Assembly (NCBI GenBank): GCA_022577435.1
Contig: JAKOON010000018.1
Span: 3,834,282-3,898,281 of the forward strand
From: Embiotoca jacksoni
Lineage: Eukaryota > Chordata > Actinopteri > Embiotocidae
Length of the DNA: 64,000 bases
Reading direction: 5' to 3'
In this document: piece after piece, positions 13,367-24,092 of the stretch
Numbering within the stretch: position 1 is the stretch's first letter
Layout: each line of letters opens with the position of its first letter
Notes under the pieces: model-generated
The model's input: only the letters and a program-made list of their open reading frames with translations
Databases searched by the model: none
What the model was told of the DNA's origin: nothing
Translations under genes and position numbers: made by a program

Positions 13367-13908
13367 TCTGACATTGATGTCCAACTTCTCTCTGTTGTGT
13401 TTGGGTGTTGCTGGCACCAGTGGACCTTTTGATGTGCTGGAAGTGATTTTAATTAGGTTTCATACAGTGTCTGTGGGCTCTTTCTCTCCACTCGTCTTCA
13501 TCTCTTCTGCACCGTCTGTATTCATCCTTTTATCAACCTTCTATCAGGCCTCTGGTCATACCAGTGAAGCCTGTCTCACTTCAGTGGAGCATCTTGCCTG
13601 TCAGCTGTTCAGGAAAGTTGTGAAGGAAATCTTCAGTCAGCTGTTGTGGGGAGTTTCCACATTTTGCTATACTGCATTGTTTCTTATGGGGAGGCGATGT
13701 TTTCATGTTCAAGAGGATATTATGTTTGTAAATGTTGCAGAGGCTGCTCACATTACTTGTCTCTCTTTTTCTCTCTCCTTCTCTACCTTTGAGCTTCACC
13801 TTAACATTACAAGCAAATAAGAAAGCAGTAGGATCAAAACAAGACTGTCTAATAGATGAATAAAGCACACATGGCTCATTCCTAATTGTCTATCCTCTCT
13901 TTTCTAAG

Positions 13909-14102
13909 GTATTGGCAAGAATGTCATCTGTGACAGGACAGCCACACCTCTGGATGCCTTCCGAATGATGTCAGCTGCCCAATACTATCCCAAATTGCTG
14001 AGCATTATGGGAAATGTACTACGTTTCCTGCCAGCCTTTGTTCGAATGAAGGAGCTTTTAGAGGAAGGGTACATCGGAGAACTTCTGGTCTGTGAGGCCC
14101 AG
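13909..14102 (+). CDS. gfod1: gfod1 internal coding exon
   Basis: The acceptor is TTTCTAAG at 13901-13908 and the donor is CAG|GTATGA at 14103. The exon starts with two bases of a split Gly codon and then encodes 64 codons from IGKNVICDR to LVCEAQ. This corresponds to about residues 85-149 of human GFOD1. Confidence 0.93.
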
Positions 14103-15131
14103 GTATGACAAAAAAGGAGATTTCCGATTGCTTTCTTAATATTGATAATAATGACAACAATTTAATACTTTACAAATATGTTTTCTTGTGGTTAGATTTA
14201 AGTTAAATCAGCACCCTCAGAACTGGCAAGGAATCAGTGTTGCTCAAAAGGTACTTGAGCAATGTTGGTACTTTACGAGGGATACCAAATGCCAATCCAT
14301 TCGTTATGTTTTATGCTATTCGGTGTCTTAATTATAATTAAGTGAGACCTTATACAGTACCAAAAAAAATCTCCCCTCTTTCTCTTAAAGGTCCACAGTG
14401 GTAGTCTCCTGGGGAAAAAATACAACTGGAGCTGCGATGATCTAATGGGAGGCGGTGGCCTTCATTCAGTGGGCAGCTACATCATCGACCTGCTTACGTT
14501 TCTGACAGGTCAGCGTGCGGCAAAAGTCCACGGTTTCCTCAAGACATTTGTCAAGCAGACAGACCACATCCGGGGCATCCGTCAGATCACCAGTGACGAC
14601 TTCTGCACATTTCAGATGGTACTGGAGGGAGGAGCCTGCTGCACAGTGACGCTCAACTTCAACGTCCCCGGAGAGTTTCGGCAGGAGGTCATAGTCGTGG
14701 GGACTGTCGGGAGGTTAACGGTCACGGGGACAGACCTGTACGGACAGAAGAACAGCGGTGGCGGAGGAAGTGGTGGTGGCCCTGAACTCCTGCTTAAAGA
14801 CACCACGTCTCTTGAGAAGGCCTCCTTGCCAGAAAAGGCCTTTAGTGACATTCCATCTCCTTATCTCACCGGGACGATCCGCATGATCCAGGCTGTGCGG
14901 CAGGCCTTTCAGGACCAAGACGACCGGCGGACATGGGATGGGAGGCCTCTGACGATGGCCGCCACTTTTGAGGATTGTCTTTATGCTCTTTGCGTGGTGG
15001 ATACAATCAAGAAGTCCAACCAGTGTGGAGAGTGGCAGAACATTGTGGTGATGACGGAAGAACCTGAGGTCAGCCCAGCCTATTTGATCAGCGAGGCTAT
15101 GCGAAGGAGTAGGATGTCACTCTACTGTTAG
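13909..15131 (+). CDS. gfod1: gfod1, glucose-fructose oxidoreductase domain-containing protein 1 (3' two coding exons)
   Basis: Two coding exons, 13909-14102 and 14391-15131, join in phase 0 and end at a TAG following the C-terminus SRMSLYC, which is also the end of human GFOD1. The first base triplet is a split Gly codon, so an upstream exon encoding about 84 residues (the Rossmann NAD(P)-binding half) must lie before the window. Visible motifs match GFOD1: NVICDRTATPLDAF, GNVLRFLPAFVRM, KKYNWSCDDLMGGGGLHSVG, TFVKQTDHI, GIRQITSDDFCTFQMVLEGG, RRTWDGRPLTMAATF. The family is Gfo/Idh/MocA; the usual EKP active-site lysine motif is replaced by CDRTAT here, as in vertebrate GFOD1, so catalysis is uncertain. 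A Gly-rich insertion sits near 14755-14780. GFOD2 is less likely because the match to GFOD1 is close throughout. Confidence 0.95.
14103..14390 (+). other. gfod1 short coding intron
   Basis: This 288 bp intron has a GTATGA donor and a CTCTTAAAG acceptor and interrupts the coding sequence in phase 0 between CEAQ and VHSG. No repeat or gene is visible in it. As far as I recall, mammalian GFOD1 has only one coding intron, so this may be an added or retained intron. Confidence 0.85.
14391..15131 (+). CDS. gfod1: gfod1 terminal coding exon
   Basis: The acceptor is TCTCTTAAAG at 14381-14390 and the stop is TAG at 15129-15131. It encodes 246 residues starting VHSGSLLGKKYNW, covering most of the C-terminal beta-sheet domain. 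The protein contains a NSGGGGSGGGP linker-like stretch where human GFOD1 has a short non-glycine segment. Confidence 0.95.
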   Translation, partial: VHSGSLLGKKYNWSCDDLMGGGGLHSVGSYIIDLLTFLTGQRAAKVHGFLKTFVKQTDHIRGIRQITSDDFCTFQMVLEGGACCTVTLNFNVPGEFRQEVIVVGTVGRLTVTGTDLYGQKNSGGGGSGGGPELLLKDTTSLEKASLPEKAFSDIPSPYLTGTIRMIQAVRQAFQDQDDRRTWDGRPLTMAATFEDCLYALCVVDTIKKSNQCGEWQNIVVMTEEPEVSPAYLISEAMRRSRMSLYC

Positions 15132-15979
15132 CATCCGGCTGATCTGCTCAAGACCTTTGTCACCATAAAACTGAAGGAATGGCCTCGGTATTGTTGGAAC
15201 TCTTTTCACAGATCTACTGGATTCACTGGTTTCTTTTAATACTTTTAAATCTGTATTGTTACTGTTACAAACAGAGTTTACACCACTATGACAAAGAGTT
15301 GTCGTTTCCCAACCTCAGCAGTAGAGGAAAAGCAATGTGAAAAATAATCAAACATTTATGTGTTCGGAAACCTTTTCTGTTTTTTTTTTCCATTTTGACA
15401 AAGGACTTGAGCTCTTCCAGGGAGACACACTTGTAAGTCAAACTAATTCATGCAACAGAGTCCTAAGGTGGAGCCATATCAGGGAGTGAGACTACTTCCT
15501 GGTTAGTTGGTTGATCAGTAGCAGGCATCCCTGCAGGGATTTACCTCTAACATTCTAATATTGCAAACAAATGCTTGTGATTTGAGAAATTTTTCACCAC
15601 CCCGCTGGCTGCTTGGTCAAAAGGATATTGCGCCTCCTGTCTCTGCTTCTCTACTATATTACTGCATCCAGAAAGACAACACCTTACACTGTGGGTCCGA
15701 ACAAGGACAGCCAAGGAAGAACAATAGTCTTCTCAAATTGTCCCGCTCGGTTGTTGCTGTAATCTGAATTACTTGCTACATTTACCAAGTGAATGTCAAA
15801 AAAAAGTCAGTGCACTTGATAGTCAGTCTCTGTCTACTCTGTATGCTTCTTTTGTGCGTGTGAAAAGAGAAAAAAAAATCAATAGTTTGGCTGGTGGGTT
15901 TTTACGAGGGCTTTACCTTCTGGTTTATGTATGCAATATAAACAGGCTGCTGCAGAAAGACTTTTCTCTTTCAGCCTGA

Positions 15980-15985
15980 AATAAA
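15980..15985 (+). terminator. candidate proximal poly(A) signal of gfod1
   Basis: A canonical AATAAA lies about 850 bp after the gfod1 stop. Its use is inferred only. Confidence 0.35.
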
Positions 15986-17121
15986 GGCTTAGAATACACT
16001 ATGGTATGCCTTTATGCAGTAACAGTAGGCTGTGCATCAGCTTGTTAGTCCTGTATGAGTTGCTATGTCGTGATGTTCTTATTTATTTCATGCTTTTTCT
16101 ATCATCATGAAGCATAGCTATGAGGTACACTGAATCTTGTGTGGCCTGTTAGTACGTATCTGTACTGAGCCTTAAGTATGGACAGTCTTGCGTGTAAAGT
16201 TGGAAGTTAATGCTAAGCTATGTGAGGTTTTTTATCGTAATATATTGCATGTGCAATTGGTCAACTCTTCTGCAAGCTAATGCAATCTTGTTTAATATGC
16301 TCAGGCCTTACTGCAGTAAGACTGAAAACTTGCAGCCAATCAATAGGTGCAGCTCAATGTGATGGACAGTGAACTGGATCGGCATTTCTTTCTATTCAAA
16401 GTGTTGAGGCTGGTGTTTTTCTGTTTTTCTTACCGTCAACATTGATCCCTTCTCTTAATAATTTTGGACTAATCCTACTCTGTCTGTAGCACTCAACGCA
16501 AAGCCCACTGAATCTGATTGAAGATTAATAATTGTTAAAACTTCATCAGTTAAGTTTTTTTTTTTAATAACAATTGTCAAATACGTGTAATTTAAAAGGT
16601 GAAACCCGACTATGCAGTTTGCCTCTGCATTTTGTTTTTTTTATGGAAAAGCTTTGATGAGCCCACTATACTGCCCAGCACCAAACAGCAGATAGACACA
16701 CCTGCTGTAGCTGATGAATATAGTGAACATGTAGCAGCTAAGAGAGCCAGATAGCTGGTGATAACCAAAATAGAGATAAAGCGGAATGAATATTGGACTT
16801 CATTTTTTTTTTTAAGTGGCCAGAAATGTGGATCCAATTAAATGCCACTGCTGCATATGTAAATCTGAAACTTTCTGCTTAACCCTTTTAGCTATTTTCA
16901 GCCACTGACTGATACATACAGTATTTGGTGCTCTAGTTAACACAAATATAGACTATAGCCACCCTTTTCCTTCAAAGCATATTTTACATGCATCAGCTGC
17001 CCTTCAGAACTGCAGTGCATTTGATCAGAGGAGTATATCAGTAAAAACAGTCGGTAAAGAAGAACAAGGGCAAGAGTAAGCACAAAACTATTATACTGTA
17101 AAACTTCTCCTTTTGTTCTTG

Positions 17122-17214
17122 AAACACCTAAATTGCAGATAACAATAAATTCAAAACTATTACACTGTAAAACTCTTCCTTTTGAACTTATTGTTATCTG
17201 CAATTTAGGTGTTT
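17122..17214 (+). repeat. 27 bp perfect inverted repeat
   Basis: The arms 17122-17148 and 17188-17214 are perfectly complementary (AAACACCTAAATTGCAGATA at the left start), with a 39 bp spacer. An overlapping direct repeat (AAACTATTAnACTGTAAAAC) occurs at about 17084 and 17154. Confidence 0.95.
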
Positions 17215-19137
17215 TAAAGTGAGAAAGCTGAACTACTTGTGTGTTATTCCCTGTCCAGCTGCTAAGAAATCTAAAACAAACCATCATCAAGTGATTGCAA
17301 GTGCAGTTGAACTTAAGGTTGAGGATCAGTCAGCACAGGTGAAGGAACTTCACTGACCTCCAAGCCAAAAAACAAAATTGATTTTTTTTTTTTTAATTTT
17401 TTTATGCCACTTTGTTCCCTGTGCTGAAATACTATCTATGTAACAACTACTGAAAATGTACATATGAAAAGATTATAAAACAACAATATGCGTTTGTCTA
17501 AAAAATAAACAAGTACTGTATGTATTTTATTTGTAAAAAAAAAACAAGGAACTGGAACATGTTTCGATGAGTGTTAAGGTTATTTATTCTATGTTTTGCT
17601 ATTGAAGTTTTGTGGACTGAACTGCAGTGTATTTGGGAGATTGACAGCAGACTGAGGACTTTGGAGTGTTCAACTTCTCAGTTCCCCATTTGTCAAGTAT
17701 TGGCCAAATATCAATTTATCAAATATTCTTTCAAACACACTCTTGTGAAAAGCTCTTGAGATGCAACAAACAGAATCCAACAAACATACACTGTTAATAG
17801 CTGATGTGAAAAATCAACAGGCCATACACCCTGTTTCTGCCCTCTTTTATTGTTTGGTGTTTTGATTTGTTGTGTCACTCTATGCTTCACTGAGATCAGG
17901 AAACATTACAACTGCTGCTGTGATAAGAACTTTTTAACACTTATTTGGAGATTTTAGAAGGAAAAAAATCCCTCCTGCTAAACAGTCTGCCTGAAACAAT
18001 CTCTCTTTACGATAACTTAGATTATTGCCCCTTGTGTACCAAATGCCTTATCAAATCTGCAAATAGACTTTCCCCCTTTGTCAGATAAGAGGTCTCAAAA
18101 TATAAACCTATAAAACATGTGGTCAGGATGTGGACTTCTCTCTTCAGTGTGGAATGTGTCTTCGGTTTTAATTTACACATTGAGGCCTGGATTTTGGATT
18201 AGAAACTTTAATTTGTGTCTGTTCTTCAGGAACTAAGCAGACACTGCATAGGAAAAATTAAAGCAATAAAAGGGTCCCTGAGATCGTTTCTTTCCATCAT
18301 CAGGCCTGTAAACTGCCTTTATTACTGTCTGATTTATGGCTCCGTGCTGGGGTAGGCTAGGCTGTTTATTCATCCATGTTGAGTCCAATTTGTAGGTGAA
18401 TGATTTCCCTTTTCATAGGTAACCTAGAAAGACGTTTACAGCCAACCTCAGGTGAAAGGCCAAAATTTACATTCACAGCACATTAAAGGCAGCTGGTGAC
18501 TTTTGCTCGCTTTTATTGCAATCCAGCATGGAAGTATGTTTCCCTTAAAACTTTGAATTAAAGTAATTTACAAGTTTGCGTTCCAACCTTTTTGATGGAT
18601 TCCAGTGCCGTAGTGATAGATAACACTTTATTTGCTGGTCTGTTGAGTCCAAATGCATTACATTCTCTTGAATGTGCAATTTAGTGCTAATTGCAGCTCA
18701 AAATAATGTTGTTTGCAGATGTATATAATCTGCACATGCATCTATATGTACAATTTTGTATTCTAGCAGAGCAGGAGGCTACGCTGACATTTAAAAACAT
18801 CTGGCCTGCTCTTTTCCAGATTCAGTCAACTTTAGAATTTGGAATTGATTGGAAGTGTAGAAACTGCTCCAGCCCCTTCTCATACCAAATACAGAAACAG
18901 TGATCAACCATTGAAGCATGCTAAAATGACCTATATATACATTTATTGCAACCTTTAGCGGTCGTAATAATTCTCAAGGGAGCAGTGGAGGAAATCAGGT
19001 GATTAATAAAGAGTGAAAAAGTCTGTATATGGGGAGAGGCTGGGGGTGGTTTGATGAATCGAACACAGGCCTTTCAGCCAGGTGATTGCTGTTCATGTCC
19101 CAGACACCAAAAGGAATTTATTTAACCAACATAGTTA

Positions 19138-19215
19138 TTTGAACCCAAACCATCATCTATTCCTACACCTAACCAAGAAATTGTAGTGCCTAAACAAAAC
19201 CAACAAAATCTGACG
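19138..19215 (+). repeat. short dispersed repeat (AACCCAAACCnTnATCTA)
   Basis: It resembles 37258-37330: AACCCAAACC, ATCTA, CCTAACCAA in the same order. It is probably a SINE tail fragment. Confidence 0.4.
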
Positions 19216-19674
19216 CTCGTCTCCAACAGTCAGATGACTCTAATGTTGAGGTGTAAGGACCTGTTAGTTGCCAGGGGGCACCTAAAACACTCATATGGGT
19301 TGTTTAAGGAGTGAATGGAAATTTACCTGTTGTGTCGTTTTGGTATGAGGACGTGTTGACGGATCACTTTCCCATGAATGAATACCGTGATTCTTTCCAG
19401 GAAATAGTGTTACTTTGTGACTTTATTTGGAAGTTTTAGCTAAATAGAAAAACGGCCATGACACCTTGTGCACCAGTGCTGCCACAAGGAGTTATCTTGA
19501 AAATTCAACACCTCCTATCTGAGCTGCAGAAATCCATTCACCTCCAAAGATACTGGTACAAACATGCAGGAAACCACACTTTACATAGGACATGCATTTT
19601 TATATGTTATCTGGTCCCTCTCTCCAAATTCTAAATCTCTTTTCAGACCATGAAACTTGGACTGCACAGGTTTT

Positions 19675-19675
<1 letters not shown>

Positions 19676-19722
<47 letters not shown>
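19676..19722. repeat. (GT)n microsatellite
   Basis: 47 bp of uninterrupted GT. Confidence 0.98.
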
Positions 19723-19725
<3 letters not shown>

Positions 19726-21557
19726 ATCCACACAAACAATAGACCCAGTGTGTTTAAATCAGCCTTGATCTCATGTTGTGATTAAATTAGCTATATTTAG
19801 TGTCCCAGCGGTGAGAATATGCACAAGAACCCGCTGTGACTCATATTGTTGGCTTAATAGACCTTCTTGAATTCTTTCAAGTGTTTGAAATTTGGATCTG
19901 CTCTCAGCTTGTGTAGCTGTGAAGGTTTATCCATGTCCACACTTAACTTTCCTCTTCCATGCAGGTGATGTGAAACTTTTCCCCTTTGTCAGATAAGGGA
20001 CATCCTGAGCCAGCTGCCTGTGCTCTGTAATAAATGTATCATCAGCATCTCCCTCAAATTAAGAACACCACAAACCCCAGAAGGCTTTTCGTTTCAACCT
20101 GTGCTGATGTCTGACAAAGTATGGAATCAGAAAAGAAATGTAACGACTCTTACCTTTCCTGTGAAGTCACATTATAATGCCGATGTTGATGCAGGGACAG
20201 TATTCTCACGACCCTTCACTACTCATTAGTTAAGCATCTCCACCAGCTAGGCGTAGATCTAGTCATCTCTGTGTGCTTCTGAAGCACTGAATATTTAATG
20301 AGAGGAATTTTAATGAGCTGATGCAGTACAGTATGAGGACCTCATGCATTTTAGAAATATCTCTGCACTGATTTTTCTTTTATATGCAGTTATTTTTAGT
20401 TTCCATGGTGATGAAAAACTTTTTACACGTCAGAACCGATGTTCATTCATCAAACTGTTCTCAGTGGACTCATTAGTCTGGATTTCTGTTGCAAAGAACA
20501 CTCTTGTTGTTGTTTAGCTTGCTGCTTACGGCCTGATAAGGATGATTCAACTCTGTGCTGCAGAAAGAGACACTGCAGAAAAATATACACAAGAGGTGCT
20601 CGAGTTCCAACTTTGCACTTTGATTGCCCTGTTTGCCGACAGTCTCCGACTATGAATTGCTTGTCTTCGCTTCGCCCAGCATTCACAAACGGTTCAGGAA
20701 AGACCTTCGCTCACCGAGGGGGGTGGGAGGGGTGGAGGAGGTGGGACGGAGTAGAAATTGTTCATTTTGGAGACGAACAACCTCAAAGAGGTGCTTCTTC
20801 TGCCCTCAGAGACCGTTCCTTAGCAACCAGAAGCCACGTTGCCAAAACTAGATCTTGTCTTGGATTTTTTTTTTTCCTTCTTTTCTGTCCCTCCCTTTGA
20901 TTTCCACTCACTCCTCACTCACTCCTCTCTATGTCTTGTCCCCCTCTTTTCTCTGACTGACTGGTCAAAGGATGAACTCTCAATAGGGGTTTTATTGCAA
21001 TCAGTGTTGAGAAAGGTAAGGCTCTTGATTTGCTTTTCATTGATGTGTCCTTCCACATTTTTCACTCGAGCTCAGTTTGTCCTTTTTACGATTCTCTCTA
21101 TCATGAGTCAAGTTGAAGCCTGGAGGACAAGCTCACTGGTGCTTCTGCAGAACTTCCCCTCAAATGATTTCCTCCTCTTCTCCTGTCTTCACATGCTTTA
21201 GCAGTAACCAAGACAACCCCGTTTTAATAAAAACTAATAAGAAAAACATACAGGTTGTGAATTCCTTCCCTCTGCTGGTTTATGAATGCTGACTCTTGCT
21301 GTGTCTTGCTTGCTTATCCTCCACTTGTTCAAAGAAAACAAATATCCATGTTGATGCTGTATTATGACTATATCCAATATTTATTGTCATGTATGTATAT
21401 TGTGGATGCATGGACCTCTGTACATACTGTAATTTGACCTCTGAAATGCATATTTATGGGTCTTACTCTAGAGAATGTACTTTCTGTAGGAATAATTTAT
21501 ATTTTCTATCTGCTAAGGATGATATGCCATTTTTAGGAGGTCAGTCGGTGTCATGGA

Positions 21558-21563
21558 AATAAA
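21558..21563 (+). terminator. candidate distal poly(A) signal of gfod1
   Basis: AATAAA is followed 20-30 bp later by GTGCTGTAAAGTGTGATGG, a GT-rich downstream element. A further AATAAA lies at 21850-21855. Confidence 0.4.
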
Positions 21564-21728
21564 AGGCCCTCTGAGTTCTCACGTGCTGTAAAGTGTGATG
21601 GTGCACTTCTATTAAATCACTCCCCCTCCCCCTGTTTATTTTTTTCTGATTGACTGTGTGACTCCTGTGACCAGTGTTTTACTGTCTCATCTCCCTGCTT
21701 GCCATCGATTGAATGTGTGCGGATAAGG

Positions 21729-21768
21729 GTGTGTGTGTGTGTGTGTGAGAGAGAGCGCGAGAGAGAGA
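21729..21768. repeat. (GT)n(GA)n microsatellite
   Basis: About 18 bp of GT followed by GA-rich sequence. Confidence 0.95.
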
Positions 21769-21946
21769 ATGGTCAAAGTTTGATTTAGTTTGTGTGTTTG
21801 AAACATGGTTTATGGCTTCAGCACTTGTCTAATGCTGCAGTTTCTATGGAATAAAAAATATGTACATCCACAATGTCTCTGATTTTCCTTTTTACAAATA
21901 TATTTAATATGTTACCGTGAAAGGTTACAGAATGTAGCAGATCAAG

Positions 21947-22578
21947 TGTTGTTGTGCTGGAGTAAAATATTTTAAAACCATGTGCTGACCTCTGCTTGCT
22001 GCTGCAGTTGACTCCTGCACTTCATAGTTTTCCTCAGAAGAAACAGAAAGTATTTTTGACCCTCCCATTTATGAATATTAACATTTTTCCATATTGGATA
22101 TCTGATAACATGTTTCCTGTGAATTTAAAAAAAAAATGAAATAGCTAGTAGCTGTGTTATTGGCAGGAACATCCTCTCAAGAAGCGGCTACATGTGGCAG
22201 AGTATTAAGTCAAGTCAATTAAGTCAATTGAAATGTAGCCACAAGTTGCAATGATCGGGGTCTGCATTATCTCATGTTAAAAGTCTTTTTTTTTTTTTTT
22301 TAAATGTATTAATGGGATTTGGGGGGATAAAGTTTGTGGTAGTTCAGACAGAAATCCAAGAAATGTGTAAATATTAAATACAATTTGACTAATTTACTAA
22401 TTTGTTAATGGTAAAAAAAAAAACTAAAACAAAGTTTAATGTTTAAAGTAAAATTAACATAAAGTTGATTTTAAAAAGTATTTTTACAGTCAAGTACCTA
22501 AAAACAGTTTCTTTAATTGAAAGGATGAACTTAAGAAAGTACCACTTAATATTCCGCATGTTTGTTTAAAGTGGGACA
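21947..22578 (+). repeat. duplicated ~600 bp block, copy A
   Basis: It shares long runs with 24093-24698, including GACCTCTGC(T/G)..GCTGCTGCAGTT, TTTTTGACCCTCCCATTTATG, AGCTAGTAGCTGTGTTATTG and ATGTTTGTTTAAAGTGGGAC, in the same order and orientation with small indels. Confidence 0.8.
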
Positions 22579-22969
22579 GACTGTGACTGGTTGTTATTTA
22601 TTTTTATTTGTTTTCCTGTTTGTATCAGAGAGCTAATGAGCTAACTGCTAACACTTACATGCTGTCTCTGAAAGCTGTAAAAAATAAATAAAAGTTAGAA
22701 CACCTTTTATTTGTATTATTGAATTTTTTTCATTTGTATTGTTTTTTATGGTTTTTGGTTTGGTATCAGTGTGTGTGCACTTTTAATTTTTTGTTTGATT
22801 TTAAAGTCACACCTCTTACCTTGAGGGTGATTTGAACCCCTGACCCCATGGTCATTGCTGCGCTGAAGCACTGTTTATAATCTGCTGGACTGGTAGAAAT
22901 AGTCAGTTTGTTTTCTGCTGGTAAGGTGACTCACACCTAAGTGGAGGTGCAGCTTCCCAGAGACGTGGT

Positions 22970-23305
22970 CACCAGGCAGCTTAGCACAACAGGTAAAGAT
23001 GCTACTTTGTCAAGATTTAGGATTAGTGGTTCAAATTCCACCTCGTCCGGATGATGGTGAGTAATCTTTTGAGCAAACATTTTGGGAAATAGAAAATATT
23101 GTACATACAGTACACATAACAGGAAGATATTAAATATCACTGCAGACTCACTGTTTGACCAAACTGAGCCCCTTTGAAAACTTGTGATATCTTGTATCCA
23201 AAGAATGTTTGTGTCAATTTTGGTAGCATTTGAATGCATATTTGTGGAATTATAGGTTGCAGTGAGCCAAAGTTTTGTCACAATGCAGAGGATGTTCTGA
23301 AAACA
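22970..23305 (+). repeat. SINE-like element with tRNA-like head (forward copy)
   Basis: The A-box-like TTAGCACAACAGGTAAAGA near 22980 and B box GGTTCAAATTCC near 23030 precede a body shared with 9430-9750 (reverse) and, for the first 110 bp after the head, with 24733-24845. Confidence 0.65.
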
Positions 23306-23492
23306 ATTCAACCCCTATGGGCTCTATAGCCCAAAGGGATGATTTATTATGATTGTTTGAAATGAGAAATTAGAATTAATTTATTTTAATTATTATTATT
23401 ATCATCATCATTTAAAACAGTTATGAAATTATCATCTTGAAACGACACACTCCGGTGTGGTAGGTGGCAGTATGCACCTGTTCAAGTTGGAG

Positions 23493-23532
23493 AAGAAAAA
23501 GAAAAAGAAGCAGAAGGAGAAGAAGAAGAAAA
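23493..23532. repeat. GAA-rich purine tract
   Basis: An imperfect GAA/GAAAAA run on the plus strand. Confidence 0.9.
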
Positions 23533-24092
23533 CGCAGGCCTCAGTCTGGGCTGGCCAGGTTGAATTGTGGTAAGAAGTTTGATATTTAATGTTTTAAGAG
23601 TGTGTTGTTTTAATAGAATTTGATGCAGGTGCTCTATTTTATAAATTTTGGTATGGTCTGGACATTTCAGTGTGGACACAACATTTTAAGAGACGTTTTG
23701 CCTGTTTGCGGGGAAATGTGTTGGTGTAACAGGTAGCTTTAGAGAATTGTTGTTGCTTTTTACTTTTATTGTGCTTTTAAATTATCCTTATGAAAATAGT
23801 TGTTTTTTTCCCTTTTTTTTTTTAAATGTTTGGTCAATTGCTAATGTGGTAATTGTGGTCTGTGTTTTACAGTGATTTTTGGAATTTGTAACTGTTTCTG
23901 GCTGGTTTTTTTTGGGCCTGCTAGCATTTGTTTGGTTTAATTAGTCTGCCTGGCCTTGCATGGCCTTTGGACAAAATGGGGAGCGTTTCCTGTGAGGAAG
24001 GACTACCTTATTTTGTTTATTGTTTTGTTTGCTCTGTCGTTTTGTTTCAGTCACTTCCTTGTTGTGAGGACAACACCAAAATGTGGCCCAAG

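Larger units (their letters stand above)
1..13908 (+). other. gfod1 intron 1 (3' portion)
   Basis: No coding exon is recognisable between the window start and the gfod1 acceptor at 13908; the GFOD1 N-terminal Rossmann sequence was looked for and not seen. The stretch is AT-rich intronic DNA with a CA repeat (1289-1360), a Tc1-type remnant (about 2950-3470), two SINEs (5093-5368 and 13186-13366) and a repeat mosaic with nested hAT (7968-12345). Stretches 1-1288, 1361-2940, 3480-5090, 5370-7960 and 12350-13180 contain nothing I can name. Confidence 0.75.
15132..21563 (+). other. candidate long gfod1 3' UTR / downstream flank
   Basis: No open gene is present for 6.4 kb after the gfod1 stop. AATAAA signals occur at 15980-15985 and 21558-21563; the second is followed by a GT-rich stretch, and the preceding 200 bp look like a UTR end (AT-rich, a TGTACATA Pumilio-type motif near 21420). 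Long GFOD1 3' UTRs are known in mammals, so the distal site is plausible, but transcript data are needed. The stretch includes an inverted repeat (17122-17214) and a GT microsatellite (19676-19722). Confidence 0.45.

Noticed and set aside
13374..13820. 148-codon ORF just upstream of the gfod1 exon
   Set aside because: It is hydrophobic by base composition, has no homology that I recognise, and ends within intron 1 before the acceptor; a chance ORF.
20439..20900. 153-codon Cys-rich ORF
   Set aside because: No zinc-finger spacing is consistent with a known family; it lies in the likely gfod1 3' UTR.
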